DNA of 14,214 nucleotides from Spirochaetaceae bacterium (GCA_031278935.1 JAITJK010000209.1:1-14214); one strand, 5' to 3'. Counted from the first letter of the stretch, positions 1 to 6,948 are shown. Numbers and translations: made by a program. Notes: generated by a model not told the origin, from the sequence alone.

Positions 1-1059
1 TCACATCCCCGGAGTAGAGGATGATCCGTCAGATTTCGGCGCCCGAAAGGACACCCAATGTTCCGCAATGCCCAAAAGCCCTAAGGCTCCTAAGGCCAGC
101 AGGTTAAGATTCGGACTGCATATCAGGATGACCAGGGCGATATGCAAGGCCACCCGTAAAAGGGGCGACAGCCGCAGCCGGGCGAGCAGATGCAACATAA
201 TACCCCCCCCTTGAGCGAGGTACAAGAGGCCACAGATGGTTACGCCATTCCAAGCCCCGATCTCCAGGGGGTCGATACTGAAGACGGTCCCCACTAAGAC
301 CCCCAAAAGGGACAGAGACAACACCCAAATAAGTCCCCCAGGGGTATGAAAATGAATCATCCCGGTCCCCATCCGGCTCCGGCGGATTAAGGCCGCCACT
401 ACGAGGCCCAGCTGCCGGTTGATAAAGAAGAGCACCGCGCAGCCCCCTACGGCTCCGCCCCGGAGGGCCACTGCCCGAATTTGGGCCATCACCGTTTCCG
501 TATCCAGTTGTTGTTCCAATAGGGAACGGCGAACCACATCGGTTCCCGTGGCGCTCAAGGCCATGGAGCGGAGCACGGCCATTTGGGATTCTAAGAGGGA
601 CTTAAAGGCTTCGGTATTCCACGCGGCCTCCATGAGATACCCACAACTTACCGCCGCAAAGGCCGACGCGATGATGAGCCGGTAGGCGGTGGACCAGGCA
701 AAGATCCCTCCGGAAGCTGCTGAAAACGGCGGGGCCACGATCCAGGTAAAGAGGAGCAGGATCACCGTAAAATAGCCCATACTCAACCAAGGGTAGGTGG
801 CGGGATAGGAAGTCGCTAAGAGCCAGAGGGCGTTTCCTCCGATCACCAGGGCCGTACTCACCCAGGCGGCCCGGGTATGATACCCGTAGGCCATAAAGCC
901 CAGGGGGAAGAGGAAGAACAAGATGAAAACACCGCTATGGATAGCCAGAAGGCACAAAGCGGCGCTCACCAGAGCCGGTACGAGGGCGCGTCGACGAAAG
1001 GGCGAAAGGCGCGCCTCCGGAACGCTATTCGCCCCCAAGGAAGTCTCGTGAAAAGCCAT
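1..1059 (-). CDS. DUF2232-like polytopic membrane protein
   Basis: Predicted inner-membrane protein of 352 residues, complete, with its stop codon at the very left edge of the window. The sequence shows about eight hydrophobic segments: a cluster over residues 25-160, a hydrophilic, probably cytoplasmic stretch around 160-200 (EAFKSL...LEQQLDTE), and a second cluster over 200-340. The motif FHTPGGLIW near residue 240 and the ending GLLGIAEHWVSFR fit the DUF2232/YybS-like family, whose members lie beside rpsR/rplI in several bacterial groups. The start at 1059 has a GGTGGAG ribosome binding site overlapping the rpsR stop, 16 bp away, so it is probably co-translated as the fourth gene of the rpsF operon. 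The biochemical function of the family is unknown. The membrane protein call is strong; the family assignment is moderate because it rests on topology, motif shape and position. Confidence 0.72.
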   Translation of the reverse strand: MAFHETSLGANSVPEARLSPFRRRALVPALVSAALCLLAIHSGVFILFFLFPLGFMAYGYHTRAAWVSTALVIGGNALWLLATSYPATYPWLSMGYFTVILLLFTWIVAPPFSAASGGIFAWSTAYRLIIASAFAAVSCGYLMEAAWNTEAFKSLLESQMAVLRSMALSATGTDVVRRSLLEQQLDTETVMAQIRAVALRGGAVGGCAVLFFINRQLGLVVAALIRRSRMGTGMIHFHTPGGLIWVLSLSLLGVLVGTVFSIDPLEIGAWNGVTICGLLYLAQGGGIMLHLLARLRLSPLLRVALHIALVILICSPNLNLLALGALGLLGIAEHWVSFRAPKSDGSSSTPGM

Positions 1060-1075
1060 ACGCGCCGCGCTCCAC

Positions 1076-1408
1076 CTAGTCCGCTACAAAGGGAAGCAAG
1101 GCAATCACCCGGGCCCGCTTAATCGCCACAGCTAACGCCCGCTGGTGTTTTGCACAGGTGCCGGTAATGCGCCGGGGCAGGATTTTCCCTCGCTCGGTGA
1201 TAAACCGGCGCAGGACATCCGCATCCTTGTATTCGATTTTCAGCTTTTGCAGGCAGAATTTGCAGACCTTTTTCTTAAAAAAGACCTTGCCCTTGCCGCC
1301 CCGGAGGATGCGCTCCTCCCCTTCTCGGCCCTCCATGGGGATTTCTCCCCGGTCGCCCCGGTCGCCCCGAGGGGGACGCTCGGTTTCAGGGTATTTTTCA
1401 TCTGACAT
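1076..1408 (-). CDS. rpsR: 30S ribosomal protein S18
   Basis: Small-subunit ribosomal protein that pairs with S6 on the platform of the 30S subunit. The conserved core begins near residue 40 ([14 protein letters not shown]) and runs through the diagnostic block [18 protein letters not shown]. The protein has 110 residues, against roughly 75-90 for many bacterial S18s. The excess is a charged N-terminal extension of about 38 residues with RGDRGDRGE. Cys49, Cys52, Cys85 and His88 are positioned as in the zinc-binding (C+) form of S18. The start at 1408 is preceded by AAGGAGC at good spacing. It lies third in the operon after rpsF and ssb, with a 50 bp gap to ssb in which I see no promoter or terminator. 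Confidence 0.96.
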   Translation of the reverse strand: MSDEKYPETERPPRGDRGDRGEIPMEGREGEERILRGGKGKVFFKKKVCKFCLQKLKIEYKDADVLRRFITERGKILPRRITGTCAKHQRALAVAIKRARVIALLPFVAD

Positions 1409-1458
1409 GATTAGCTCCTTAACCTTAAATTGAGATGTTGTACTTTAGGAAGCACGGA

Positions 1459-1944
1459 TTAAAAGGGAATATCATCGGTAAACCCGTCGGGAGAAGTCCC
1501 CCCTGAGTCCCGGGAAGGGGGCCTTCGTTCAGAAAACCCCTCGCTTTTATGCTCCGGGTAGGGAGGCGAGCCATAGGAACCCATCCCGCTGTTTCCGCCG
1601 CCGCCAGGAGCGCCCACCGGATTACCCCCCAAAAGTTGCAAGTTATTAGCCACGATTTCTACTTTCGACCGGTTTTGGCCGTCCTGTTCCCAGCGATCCT
1701 GCCTAAGTTCGCCATCCACGCCGATGAGCTTGCCTTTCACTAGATACTGGTTCAAGGATTCCCCCTGCCTGCCCCAGAGCACGACATCAAAAAAATTCGC
1801 TTCATCCACCCATTGTTCGCCATTTTTGCGCCTTCGGTTCACCGCGATGGAGAATTTACTCACCGCCTGCCCACTGGTGGTATACTTGAGTTCCGCGTCC
1901 CGGGTCAGTCGTCCAATTAAAACCACGTGGTTTAGATCAGCCAT
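1459..1944 (-). CDS. ssb: single-stranded DNA-binding protein
   Basis: Binds single-stranded DNA in replication, recombination and repair, normally as a homotetramer. Residues 1-105 or so form the OB-fold, beginning MADLNHVVLIGRLTRDAELK and including the conserved SKFSIAVNRR and WGRQGESLNQYL strands. A flexible Gly/Pro/Ser-rich linker follows (GAPGGGGNSGMGSYG), and the protein ends in the acidic tip DDIPF, which recruits partner proteins in this family. Its 161 residues are a normal length. The AAGGAGGA site just before the ATG is a near-perfect ribosome binding site. The gene sits 10 bp after rpsF, a position conserved across many bacteria, so ssb is made together with the S6/S18 proteins. 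Confidence 0.97.
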   Translation of the reverse strand: MADLNHVVLIGRLTRDAELKYTTSGQAVSKFSIAVNRRRKNGEQWVDEANFFDVVLWGRQGESLNQYLVKGKLIGVDGELRQDRWEQDGQNRSKVEIVANNLQLLGGNPVGAPGGGGNSGMGSYGSPPYPEHKSEGFSERRPPSRDSGGTSPDGFTDDIPF

Positions 1945-1954
1945 GCATTCCTCC

Positions 1955-2236
1955 TTATTCCTCGATATTTACAAAGAGGTATTTAAGGAGATGGGTGTTC
2001 AGTTTAAAAACCCGATCCAGGACCGCAACTTTTGTGGGATCCAGCAGGACCGTGAAAAGAACATACCTGCCCCGTCTTCTTTTTTTAATTTCATAGGCCA
2101 ACTCCCTATCGCCGATTTCATCGGTTTTTTCAATCTCCCCTCCTTGGGCGGCAAGGTCGGCCAAGACCTGTTCCCGACCCGCCTTATGGTGGTCTTCTTC
2201 TAAAGGAAAAATAACGGTAAGCTCATACCGACGCAT
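1955..2236 (-). CDS. rpsF: 30S ribosomal protein S6
   Basis: Small-subunit platform protein that forms a heterodimer with S18. The 93-residue protein starts MRRYELTVIFPLEED, has the conserved core IGDRELAYEIKKRRRGRYVLF around residues 41-61, and ends in the hydrophobic NTHLLKYLFVNIEE segment; the length is typical. The start at 2236 is preceded by TAAGGAGGACCC, a strong ribosome binding site. It is the first gene of the minus-strand operon, and its leader holds a hairpin followed by a T-tract (listed separately). In other bacteria the S6:S18 complex represses its own operon by binding an mRNA leader element, so feedback control here is plausible but not shown. Confidence 0.96.
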   Translation of the reverse strand: MRRYELTVIFPLEEDHHKAGREQVLADLAAQGGEIEKTDEIGDRELAYEIKKRRRGRYVLFTVLLDPTKVAVLDRVFKLNTHLLKYLFVNIEE

Positions 2237-2261
2237 GGGTCCTCCTTACGGACAAAAACAA

Positions 2262-2288
2262 AAAATGATCCATCCCAACCGGACGGAT
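2262..2288 (-). promoter_or_regulatory. rpsF leader hairpin followed by T-tract (possible attenuator or S6:S18 site)
   Basis: Read on the minus strand, ATCCGTCC (2288-2281) pairs with GGATGGAT (2275-2268) as an 8-bp stem with one G-U pair and a 5-base loop, GGTTG. Two bases later comes ATTTTTTGTTTTTG, and the rpsF ribosome binding site follows about 10 bases after that. A stem followed at once by a U-run is the form of an intrinsic terminator, here placed between promoter and first gene. CCG triplets in and beside the loop also recall the S6:S18-binding leader element of other bacteria. The structure is visible in the sequence; its regulatory role is inferred. Confidence 0.45.
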
Positions 2289-2305
2289 AAAGAGGCGATT
2301 TATCC
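2285..2305. repeat. perfect 7-bp inverted repeat overlapping the rpsF -10 region
   Basis: On the plus strand GGATAAA (2285-2291) and TTTATCC (2299-2305) are exact reverse complements separated by the 7-base loop GAGGCGA. The repeat covers the likely -10 box and transcription start of rpsF, where a repressor operator could sit. Its left arm shares four bases with the leader hairpin, so the two structures exclude each other if both are transcribed. With the proposed start near 2296 the upstream arm would not be in the RNA, which favours a DNA site or chance. Confidence 0.35.
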
Positions 2306-2331
2306 TATAAAGAAAGGGCGCTTTTGGTCAA
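2302..2331 (-). promoter_or_regulatory. candidate sigma-70 promoter of the rpsF operon
   Basis: On the minus strand TTGACC (2331-2326) forms a good -35 box. An overlapping TATAGGAT follows and can be read as TATAGG with a 16-base spacer or TAGGAT with an 18-base spacer. Transcription would begin near 2295-2297, giving a leader of about 60 bases before the rpsF ATG. The match to consensus is reasonable, but the exact start is a prediction. Confidence 0.5.
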
Positions 2332-2357
2332 GAGGAACATAAGGGCAAAACGTGGGA

Positions 2358-2426
2358 CGTCATTGCCAAGCGTATCGCGCCTCTGTGCTGGATTGCTTCG
2401 CCGCACGCGGGGCCCTCGCAAGGGCA
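2358..2426. repeat. degenerate intergenic palindromic repeat (GTCATTGCgag family-like)
   Basis: The segment starts with GTCATTGCCAAGC (2359-2371), has GGATTGCTTCG (2390-2400) in the middle, and ends with CCCTCGCAAGGGC (2413-2425). It is strongly GC-rich compared with the AT-rich flanks. Dispersed intergenic elements with GTCATTGCGAGG ends and GGATTGCTTCG/CGAAGCAATCC cores are common in many bacterial genomes. Here the ends match each other only in part (about 7 of 12 positions), so this looks like an old, decayed copy. A small exact hairpin, GCCCT-CGCA-AGGGC, lies at 2412-2425. No reading frame in the segment looks real. Confidence 0.45.
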
Positions 2427-2481
2427 GGTACGACCCCCATGCCGTTTCTTTATTATTGAAGAAATTCCGTATTGCCATGCC

Positions 2482-2511
2482 TTGTGCTTTTATGTTAGAT
2501 TCGAGTACAAT
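2482..2511 (+). promoter_or_regulatory. candidate sigma-70 promoter for secG and downstream genes
   Basis: TTGTGC (2482-2487) and TACAAT (2506-2511) are separated by 18 bases in an AT-rich stretch about 75 bases before the secG start. TACAAT matches five of six -10 consensus positions. An alternative -35, TTGCCA at 2472-2477, pairs with TTAGAT at 2495-2500. No other promoter-like sequence of similar quality is seen before the V-ATPase genes, so this one may drive the whole plus-strand run. Confidence 0.45.
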
Positions 2512-2586
2512 AAATATGAAATGGTTATGCCGCCCTTTCATATGAAATGAATTGGGTGGCGTAACGAATAGTATGGAGTTGTGTAC

Positions 2587-3039
2587 ATGGCAATACTCGG
2601 AGTGGTACTCCTGGTTCTTTTTATTGTAGTGGCAATCCTGTTGGTGTTCCTCGTGTTGGTACAGAATGAAGAGGGGGACAGCCTAGGGGGTATTTTCGCC
2701 GGGGGCAGTTCTTCGGCCTTTGGGTCTCGTTCCGGGAATGTGCTCACCCGGGGGACGTCGATTTTGGGTGCGTTGTTTTTGGCTTTGAGTTTCAGCCTGG
2801 CCTTGCTCAACCGGAGTCCCAGCGGTTCCGGGGTGGAAGAGGCGGCCCGGAAGCTCACCACCGAGGGAGACCAGAATTGGTGGCAGGATGCGGAAGCCGC
2901 GCCTCAGGGGGAACTAGTGCCTACGGAGACGGAGCCCGTGGAAGCTATTCCTGTGGAGGAACCCGCGAGTCTTGAGGGTCCTTTGGATGAAGCGCTGGTT
3001 ACTGAAGAGCGCGAGGGGTCCGAGGAGAGCCCGGAATAG
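2587..3039 (+). CDS. secG: preprotein translocase subunit SecG
   Basis: Small accessory subunit of the SecYEG protein-export channel in the inner membrane. Two membrane segments are clear: residues 2-25 (ILGVVLLVLFIVVAILLVFL), directly followed by VLVQNEEGDSLGGIFAGGSS, the conserved SecG hallmark, and residues 56-74 (RGTSILGALFLALSFSLALL). The ATG at 2587 was chosen because GGAG lies 8 bases upstream; a GTG at 2581 in the same frame would leave only 2 bases. The protein has 150 residues. After the second helix comes an acidic, Pro/Glu-rich tail of about 75 residues that most SecG proteins lack or have much shorter. It is the first gene of the plus-strand run and ends 22 bp before ptsN. Confidence 0.9.
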   Translation: MAILGVVLLVLFIVVAILLVFLVLVQNEEGDSLGGIFAGGSSSAFGSRSGNVLTRGTSILGALFLALSFSLALLNRSPSGSGVEEAARKLTTEGDQNWWQDAEAAPQGELVPTETEPVEAIPVEEPASLEGPLDEALVTEEREGSEESPE

Positions 3040-3061
3040 GGTCTGCTAAAGAGAGGACGGT

Positions 3062-3535
3062 ATGTTTTTGTGTGATTTATTCCCTCCCCAGCTGATTAAG
3101 GTGGGTCTTGAGTCGGAAGACAAGGATGAGGTCTTTGAGGAATTGGTGGACTTTTTCTGCCAGTTGCAGCGGACCGACGGACGGGAAGAGATTCTCGGCG
3201 CCATTAGGGCCCGGGAATTAAAAATGTCTACGGGAATCCGCAAAGGCATTGCCGTCCCGCATGGCCAAACCGACGCGGTGGAGCGTATTTACGGCGTTCT
3301 GGGGATATCCCGGCGGGGAATCGAGTACGACTCCCTGGACGGGGAGCCGGTTCACTTGATCTTCATGATTCTCGCTCCCCATAAAGATTCGGAGAAACAT
3401 CTGCGCCTCTTAAAACGCTTGAACCAATTATTAGACAATGAAACATTTTTTCGGGACCTGGTGGGACAAGGGGACGCCCAGGGCGCGGCAGGGCTTATTA
3501 AGAAGTATGAGGATATCCTCATCGCTTTGGATTAG
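3062..3535 (+). CDS. ptsN: PTS system EIIA, nitrogen-regulatory (PtsN)-type protein
   Basis: EIIA domain of the fructose/mannitol family (PTS EIIA type 2), taking phosphate from HPr or NPr on a histidine. The 157 residues form one such domain. The active-site motif GIAVPHGQTDAV puts the phosphorylated histidine at residue 67, and the block EPVHLIFMILAPHKDSEKHL (about 99-118) is typical. No EIIB or EIIC domain is present here, so a regulatory role like that of PtsN is more likely than sugar transport, as in other treponemes that keep PTS regulators without permeases. A ribosome binding site, GAGAGG, precedes the ATG. It lies between secG and the V-ATPase operon with gaps of 22 and 24 bp, so co-transcription is likely. 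The family is certain; the PtsN subtype is inferred from length and single-domain form. Confidence 0.88.
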   Translation: MFLCDLFPPQLIKVGLESEDKDEVFEELVDFFCQLQRTDGREEILGAIRARELKMSTGIRKGIAVPHGQTDAVERIYGVLGISRRGIEYDSLDGEPVHLIFMILAPHKDSEKHLRLLKRLNQLLDNETFFRDLVGQGDAQGAAGLIKKYEDILIALD

Positions 3536-3559
3536 GGTAGCGCGGGGAAGGATGTTGCT

Positions 3560-3871
3560 ATGAATGAACAGCCCGTATTGCACCATTTATTGCAGGTCGA
3601 AACCGAAGCCGCCGCCTTGGTGGATCACGCCCAGGCTGAAGCGGACCTCCGTCTTGCCGAAGGGGAGAAACAAAACCGCAGACGCTACGATGAACGGTAC
3701 AGTCAGGAGCTTACGTCTATTGACGCGGAATATGCCCAGAAACGGGCCGCCTTAGAAGCGGCGTATCGCAAGGAACTTGCGGGGTATCAGGAGAATCTTA
3801 ACGCCATGACGGTTTATAAAGAACGGTTTTCCGCCCTGGTAAGCGCTTTGCTTCCCCCGGATAATCCTTAA
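3560..3871 (+). CDS. V-type ATPase peripheral-stalk subunit (G/H-like)
   Basis: Short coiled-coil protein of 103 residues, predicted to pair with subunit E to make the peripheral stalk that keeps the ATPase head from turning. The sequence LLQVETEAAALVDHAQAEAD near the N-terminus and the long charged, alanine-rich helix over residues 8-80 match the form of subunit G (eukaryotic) or H (archaeal AhaH, enterococcal NtpF). It contains no cysteine and no membrane segment. GGGGAAGGA sits about 7 bases before the ATG. It is first in the ATPase operon, the place the equivalent gene has in Enterococcus (ntpF) and archaea. Coiled coils are low in information, so the call depends heavily on context. Confidence 0.7.
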   Translation: MNEQPVLHHLLQVETEAAALVDHAQAEADLRLAEGEKQNRRRYDERYSQELTSIDAEYAQKRAALEAAYRKELAGYQENLNAMTVYKERFSALVSALLPPDNP

Positions 3872-3892
3872 ACCAAGGATAAAGGAAGGGCG

Positions 3893-4897
3893 ATGCTACG
3901 AAGAGGCGAGCAGGCCTATGGGTATGCCAAAGCCTGCGGGATCATCGGAAAATCCTTCGTGGGGAAAAGGATTTTCGATCTGAACGGCGTAAGTCGGCTT
4001 TCCGATCTGGATCGCTTGATTTTCCCCCAGAGTGCGGGCAATCTTCCTGAAAAGGAACTGCTTGTGGATATGGAAGCGCGGATCATTCAGCGCTCAGTAA
4101 AGCAAATCTTGGCTTTGGTGAGGGATTTCATAGAACCCCCGGATGTGCTGGTGCAGCTCATTCGTAGTTATGAATATGAGGATATGAAACGAGTCCTCAA
4201 TACCATCGCCATCGGAGAAACAAAAAACCCGGGATTTACCGATATAGGCCGGTTTCGCCGAGTTGCCTTTGAAGCCTATCCGGATGTAGAGGCTATGGTG
4301 AGAGGGACGGAATTTGAAGGTCTGCTTAAAGGCGGTCGTTGGTCCCAGCAGGATACGGTAGACCTGCAAATCAAGCTGGACGGCTTGTATTACACAGGGC
4401 TTTGGCAGGACCTGAAACCCCTGGGTAGACGGGAGCGCGGAACCATTGAGCGGATCCTGGGGGAAGAGATCGCCTTGAGAAACGCCGTATGGGTGCTGCG
4501 TCTTAGAACCTATTACAACCTTTCGGCGGACCGGATCCGGGAAAAACTTATCCGTTTGGGGCCGCCCCAATGTTTCGCCCCTGCGGCTGCGGCCCTTATC
4601 CTGCCTTTAGAAAGCTACGGCCCGTGGAGCCGCTGGAAATATGTTTCCTTGCTCAACCCTGAAAACCCGCAGCAGCACTGGAAAGTGGATCCTCGGTATG
4701 TGCAGAACGCCGCTTCGGAATATCTGTACCGTTTAGTCCGTTTGTCTTTTCGGCACTGGCCCTTTGCCATGGATTCGATTTTCTGTTTTATCAAGCTGAA
4801 ACAGTTTGAAGAGGATCTGCTGACCAGTGTGGCCGAAGGCCTGGGTATGGGTATACCTATCCAGGATGTGTTTACCCTGCTGGAGGTAGAACCATGA
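3893..4897 (+). CDS. atpC: V-type ATP synthase subunit C (d-like socket subunit)
   Basis: Subunit C (homolog of eukaryotic subunit d) sits on the c-ring and receives the tip of the D/F shaft. The 334 residues are close to the usual length of 320-350. Family features are the N-terminal YGYAKACGIIGKSF, the central ALRNAVWVLRLRTYYNLSAD with a basic helix, and the C-terminal KLKQFEEDLLTSVAEGLGMG, which is typical of the last repeat of the family. The sequence is soluble and mainly helical with no membrane segment. Its ATG follows AAGGAAGGG, and its stop overlaps the start of atpI as ATGA (4894-4897). Position is a point of interest: in Thermus and Enterococcus the C gene lies after E, while here it comes before I. 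Confidence 0.87.
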   Translation: MLRRGEQAYGYAKACGIIGKSFVGKRIFDLNGVSRLSDLDRLIFPQSAGNLPEKELLVDMEARIIQRSVKQILALVRDFIEPPDVLVQLIRSYEYEDMKRVLNTIAIGETKNPGFTDIGRFRRVAFEAYPDVEAMVRGTEFEGLLKGGRWSQQDTVDLQIKLDGLYYTGLWQDLKPLGRRERGTIERILGEEIALRNAVWVLRLRTYYNLSADRIREKLIRLGPPQCFAPAAAALILPLESYGPWSRWKYVSLLNPENPQQHWKVDPRYVQNAASEYLYRLVRLSFRHWPFAMDSIFCFIKLKQFEEDLLTSVAEGLGMGIPIQDVFTLLEVEP

Positions 4898-6948
4898 TCC
4901 GTCCCCAAAAAATGAAACAAATCGAATTAACCGTCCTTGAACGGGATGTGGATAGGCTGATTACCTTTTTGGGCCGCCAAGGGGTGATGCAGTTTTCTCT
5001 GCATCCAGAAGAGCGCCTTCCCTTAGACGCAGCCCAGACCAAACAAAAGGAAGTGGTGCGCGCCCGGGACGAAGCCCTATATCAGGGGATTCAAGAACAG
5101 TTGGAAAAACTTAAATCCCTTTCGGTATATCTGGGCCTTGAAATCGCCCTGGAGCCCGAGGAGACGAGCCTCTTTCCGGGCCCTGCGGAAGCGGCCTTGG
5201 TGGAAGAGATGCATCGCGTCGTAACCGCCTTGACCGCCAAGGAACACGCCTTGATCCAAGAACGGGAACACCTGGAAGTTACGCTGAACGAAGCCCGGGC
5301 TTTTAGCGATCTCAATACCCCTTTAAGCGCCTTGGACCAGCTGTCCTATTTGACCTTGCGTCTGGGGCGGCTGGACCTCAAGGAGCAAGCGGACTTACGG
5401 GAACGCCTCGAGGGCCGGGCGGTGATTATCTCCCTGGGAGACGACCGGGTCGCGGCTGCCACTTCCCGTAAGGGCCGGTTCGCCCTGGATTCGGAACTGA
5501 AGAAACATGCCTTCATTCCTATTCCCGTACCCGAAGGGGACCACCAAATTCCGCCGGAACTGCTTTCGAGTTTGGAGCGCCGCTTTGGGGAGATGATCCA
5601 GGAACTGCACGACCTGGAAAAACGCAAAGAACTGTTGCGCGCCGAGTACGGGGCCCAGCTTAGGGCTTTGGCCGGTTCTTACAGTATGGCGGCCATTGCC
5701 ACCCAGCTCAGGGGAAAACTGGTGGTCTCTAAGAACCTTTATGTTCTGTCCGGCTGGGTTCCGGCGGATACCCTCAAAAATCTCGTGGAGGAATTGGCGG
5801 AACTCACGGATGGTCGCCTTGCCGTGCGGTCCTTTGACCCTGATGAAATTGGTACCGTTAAGGAAGGCAAAGAAAAGGTTCCGGTCTTGCTCAAGCACGG
5901 CGCGTTTGTGCGGAGTTTTGAACGGATCGTGTTTTCCTACGGCGCCCCCCTGTACGGCACCATCGATCCCACGCCTTTTGTGGCGGTGTTCTTCACCATT
6001 CTTTTCGGGATCATGTTCGGGGATGTGGGCCAGGGCTTCGTACTTCTGTTGCTGGGGATCCTCACGGGCAAACGGGGGATCAAGGCCCTTTCGAGTTTCC
6101 GAGTCTATTCCACTCCCCTTATCGCCGTGGGATGCGCTTCTATGGTTATGGGCCTGTTAAGCGGCTCGGTGTTTGCCCATGAAGAGCTGCTGGTAGGGCC
6201 TACCCAGAAGGTCTTGGGTTTTTTTATGGGTCTTACCGGGCAGACCGGAGAGCCTCCTGAGCGTATTCTGCATCTCATGCCTGAAGCGGATAATATCGAA
6301 AAGCTTTTTTACTTCTTCGGTTTCACCTTGGCGGTGGGGATCATTCTCACGTCCATAGGACTATGGGTCAATATCATCAACCAGATGGCCCTGAAACATT
6401 ACGAAAAGGCCCTGTTTTCCAAAACCGGCATAGCCGGAGTCTTGCTTTTCTGGTATGCGCTTTTCATTGCGGCGCGTTGTCTTTTGGGTGGGCGTTTTCA
6501 CCGCCTTGACTGCGTCGGCCTTATGACGCCGGTGTTCTTTATTTTCTTTGGCCCCATAATCGGACGGCTTATGGCCAAAGAGCGGCCCCTGTTGCCAGAG
6601 GGCCTTATGGTTTTTATCGTGGAGGGTTTTGTGGAGATCCTGGAAACCCTGTCCACGTATATTTCCAATACCGTGAGTTTTCTCCGGGTAGGGGCTTTTG
6701 CCCTCTCCCACGGGGTGCTTTCCTTTATTATCTTTACCCTTTCGGGCATGGTGTCCCACGTAACGGGGGGACCCCTTTTCTCGCTTATCATCATGCTGGT
6801 CGGGAACGTAGTGATAATACTCCTTGAAGGAATGATCGTAGCCATTCAGGTGGTGCGTCTTCAATATTACGAATTTTTCAGCAAATTTTTTACCGAAACC
6901 GGGGTGGAATTCTCTCCCTTCCGATTTCGTAGGGAGGTTAAGTCATGA
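4894..6948 (+). CDS. atpI: V-type ATP synthase subunit I (a-like stator/ion channel)
   Basis: Membrane stator subunit carrying the half-channels through which ions reach the c-ring. The first 350 or so of the 684 residues are soluble, with coiled-coil stretches (QEQLEKLKSL, DLEKRKELLR) that contact the peripheral stalks. The rest holds about seven or eight membrane segments. The entry motif YGTIDPTPFVAVFFTILFG is followed by MFGDVGQG, both family signatures. The essential channel arginine is Arg598 in SFLRVGAFALSH, and a second conserved arginine is Arg655 in VVRLQYYEFFSKF, close to the usual C-terminal ending. Length is normal. The gene overlaps atpC at its start and atpK at its end by 4 bp each, so the three are translationally coupled. 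Confidence 0.96.
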   Translation: MIRPQKMKQIELTVLERDVDRLITFLGRQGVMQFSLHPEERLPLDAAQTKQKEVVRARDEALYQGIQEQLEKLKSLSVYLGLEIALEPEETSLFPGPAEAALVEEMHRVVTALTAKEHALIQEREHLEVTLNEARAFSDLNTPLSALDQLSYLTLRLGRLDLKEQADLRERLEGRAVIISLGDDRVAAATSRKGRFALDSELKKHAFIPIPVPEGDHQIPPELLSSLERRFGEMIQELHDLEKRKELLRAEYGAQLRALAGSYSMAAIATQLRGKLVVSKNLYVLSGWVPADTLKNLVEELAELTDGRLAVRSFDPDEIGTVKEGKEKVPVLLKHGAFVRSFERIVFSYGAPLYGTIDPTPFVAVFFTILFGIMFGDVGQGFVLLLLGILTGKRGIKALSSFRVYSTPLIAVGCASMVMGLLSGSVFAHEELLVGPTQKVLGFFMGLTGQTGEPPERILHLMPEADNIEKLFYFFGFTLAVGIILTSIGLWVNIINQMALKHYEKALFSKTGIAGVLLFWYALFIAARCLLGGRFHRLDCVGLMTPVFFIFFGPIIGRLMAKERPLLPEGLMVFIVEGFVEILETLSTYISNTVSFLRVGAFALSHGVLSFIIFTLSGMVSHVTGGPLFSLIIMLVGNVVIILLEGMIVAIQVVRLQYYEFFSKFFTETGVEFSPFRFRREVKS

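Noticed and set aside
1145..2203. Plus-strand open frames opposite rpsR, ssb and rpsF
   Set aside because: Shadows of clearly identified minus-strand genes; none has a domain or a ribosome binding site.
2412..2456. Hairpin GCCCT-CGCA-AGGGC with downstream TTTCTTTATTATT as a plus-strand terminator
   Set aside because: The T-rich stretch begins about 18 bases after the stem, too far for intrinsic termination, and no gene lies upstream on that strand.
2305..2545. Open frames of 73 and 78 residues on both strands in the divergent intergenic region
   Set aside because: They cross the promoters and the palindromic repeat, have no ribosome binding sites, and read as arginine-rich low-quality protein.
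2581..2586. GTG at 2581 as the secG start
   Set aside because: Only two bases would separate it from the GGAG site, whereas the ATG at 2587 has 8 bases and gives the normal SecG N-terminus.
5696..6160. 154-residue open frame on the plus strand inside atpI in another frame
   Set aside because: Full overlap with the channel subunit, Arg/Ser/Pro-rich composition typical of frame-shifted GC-rich sequence, no domain.
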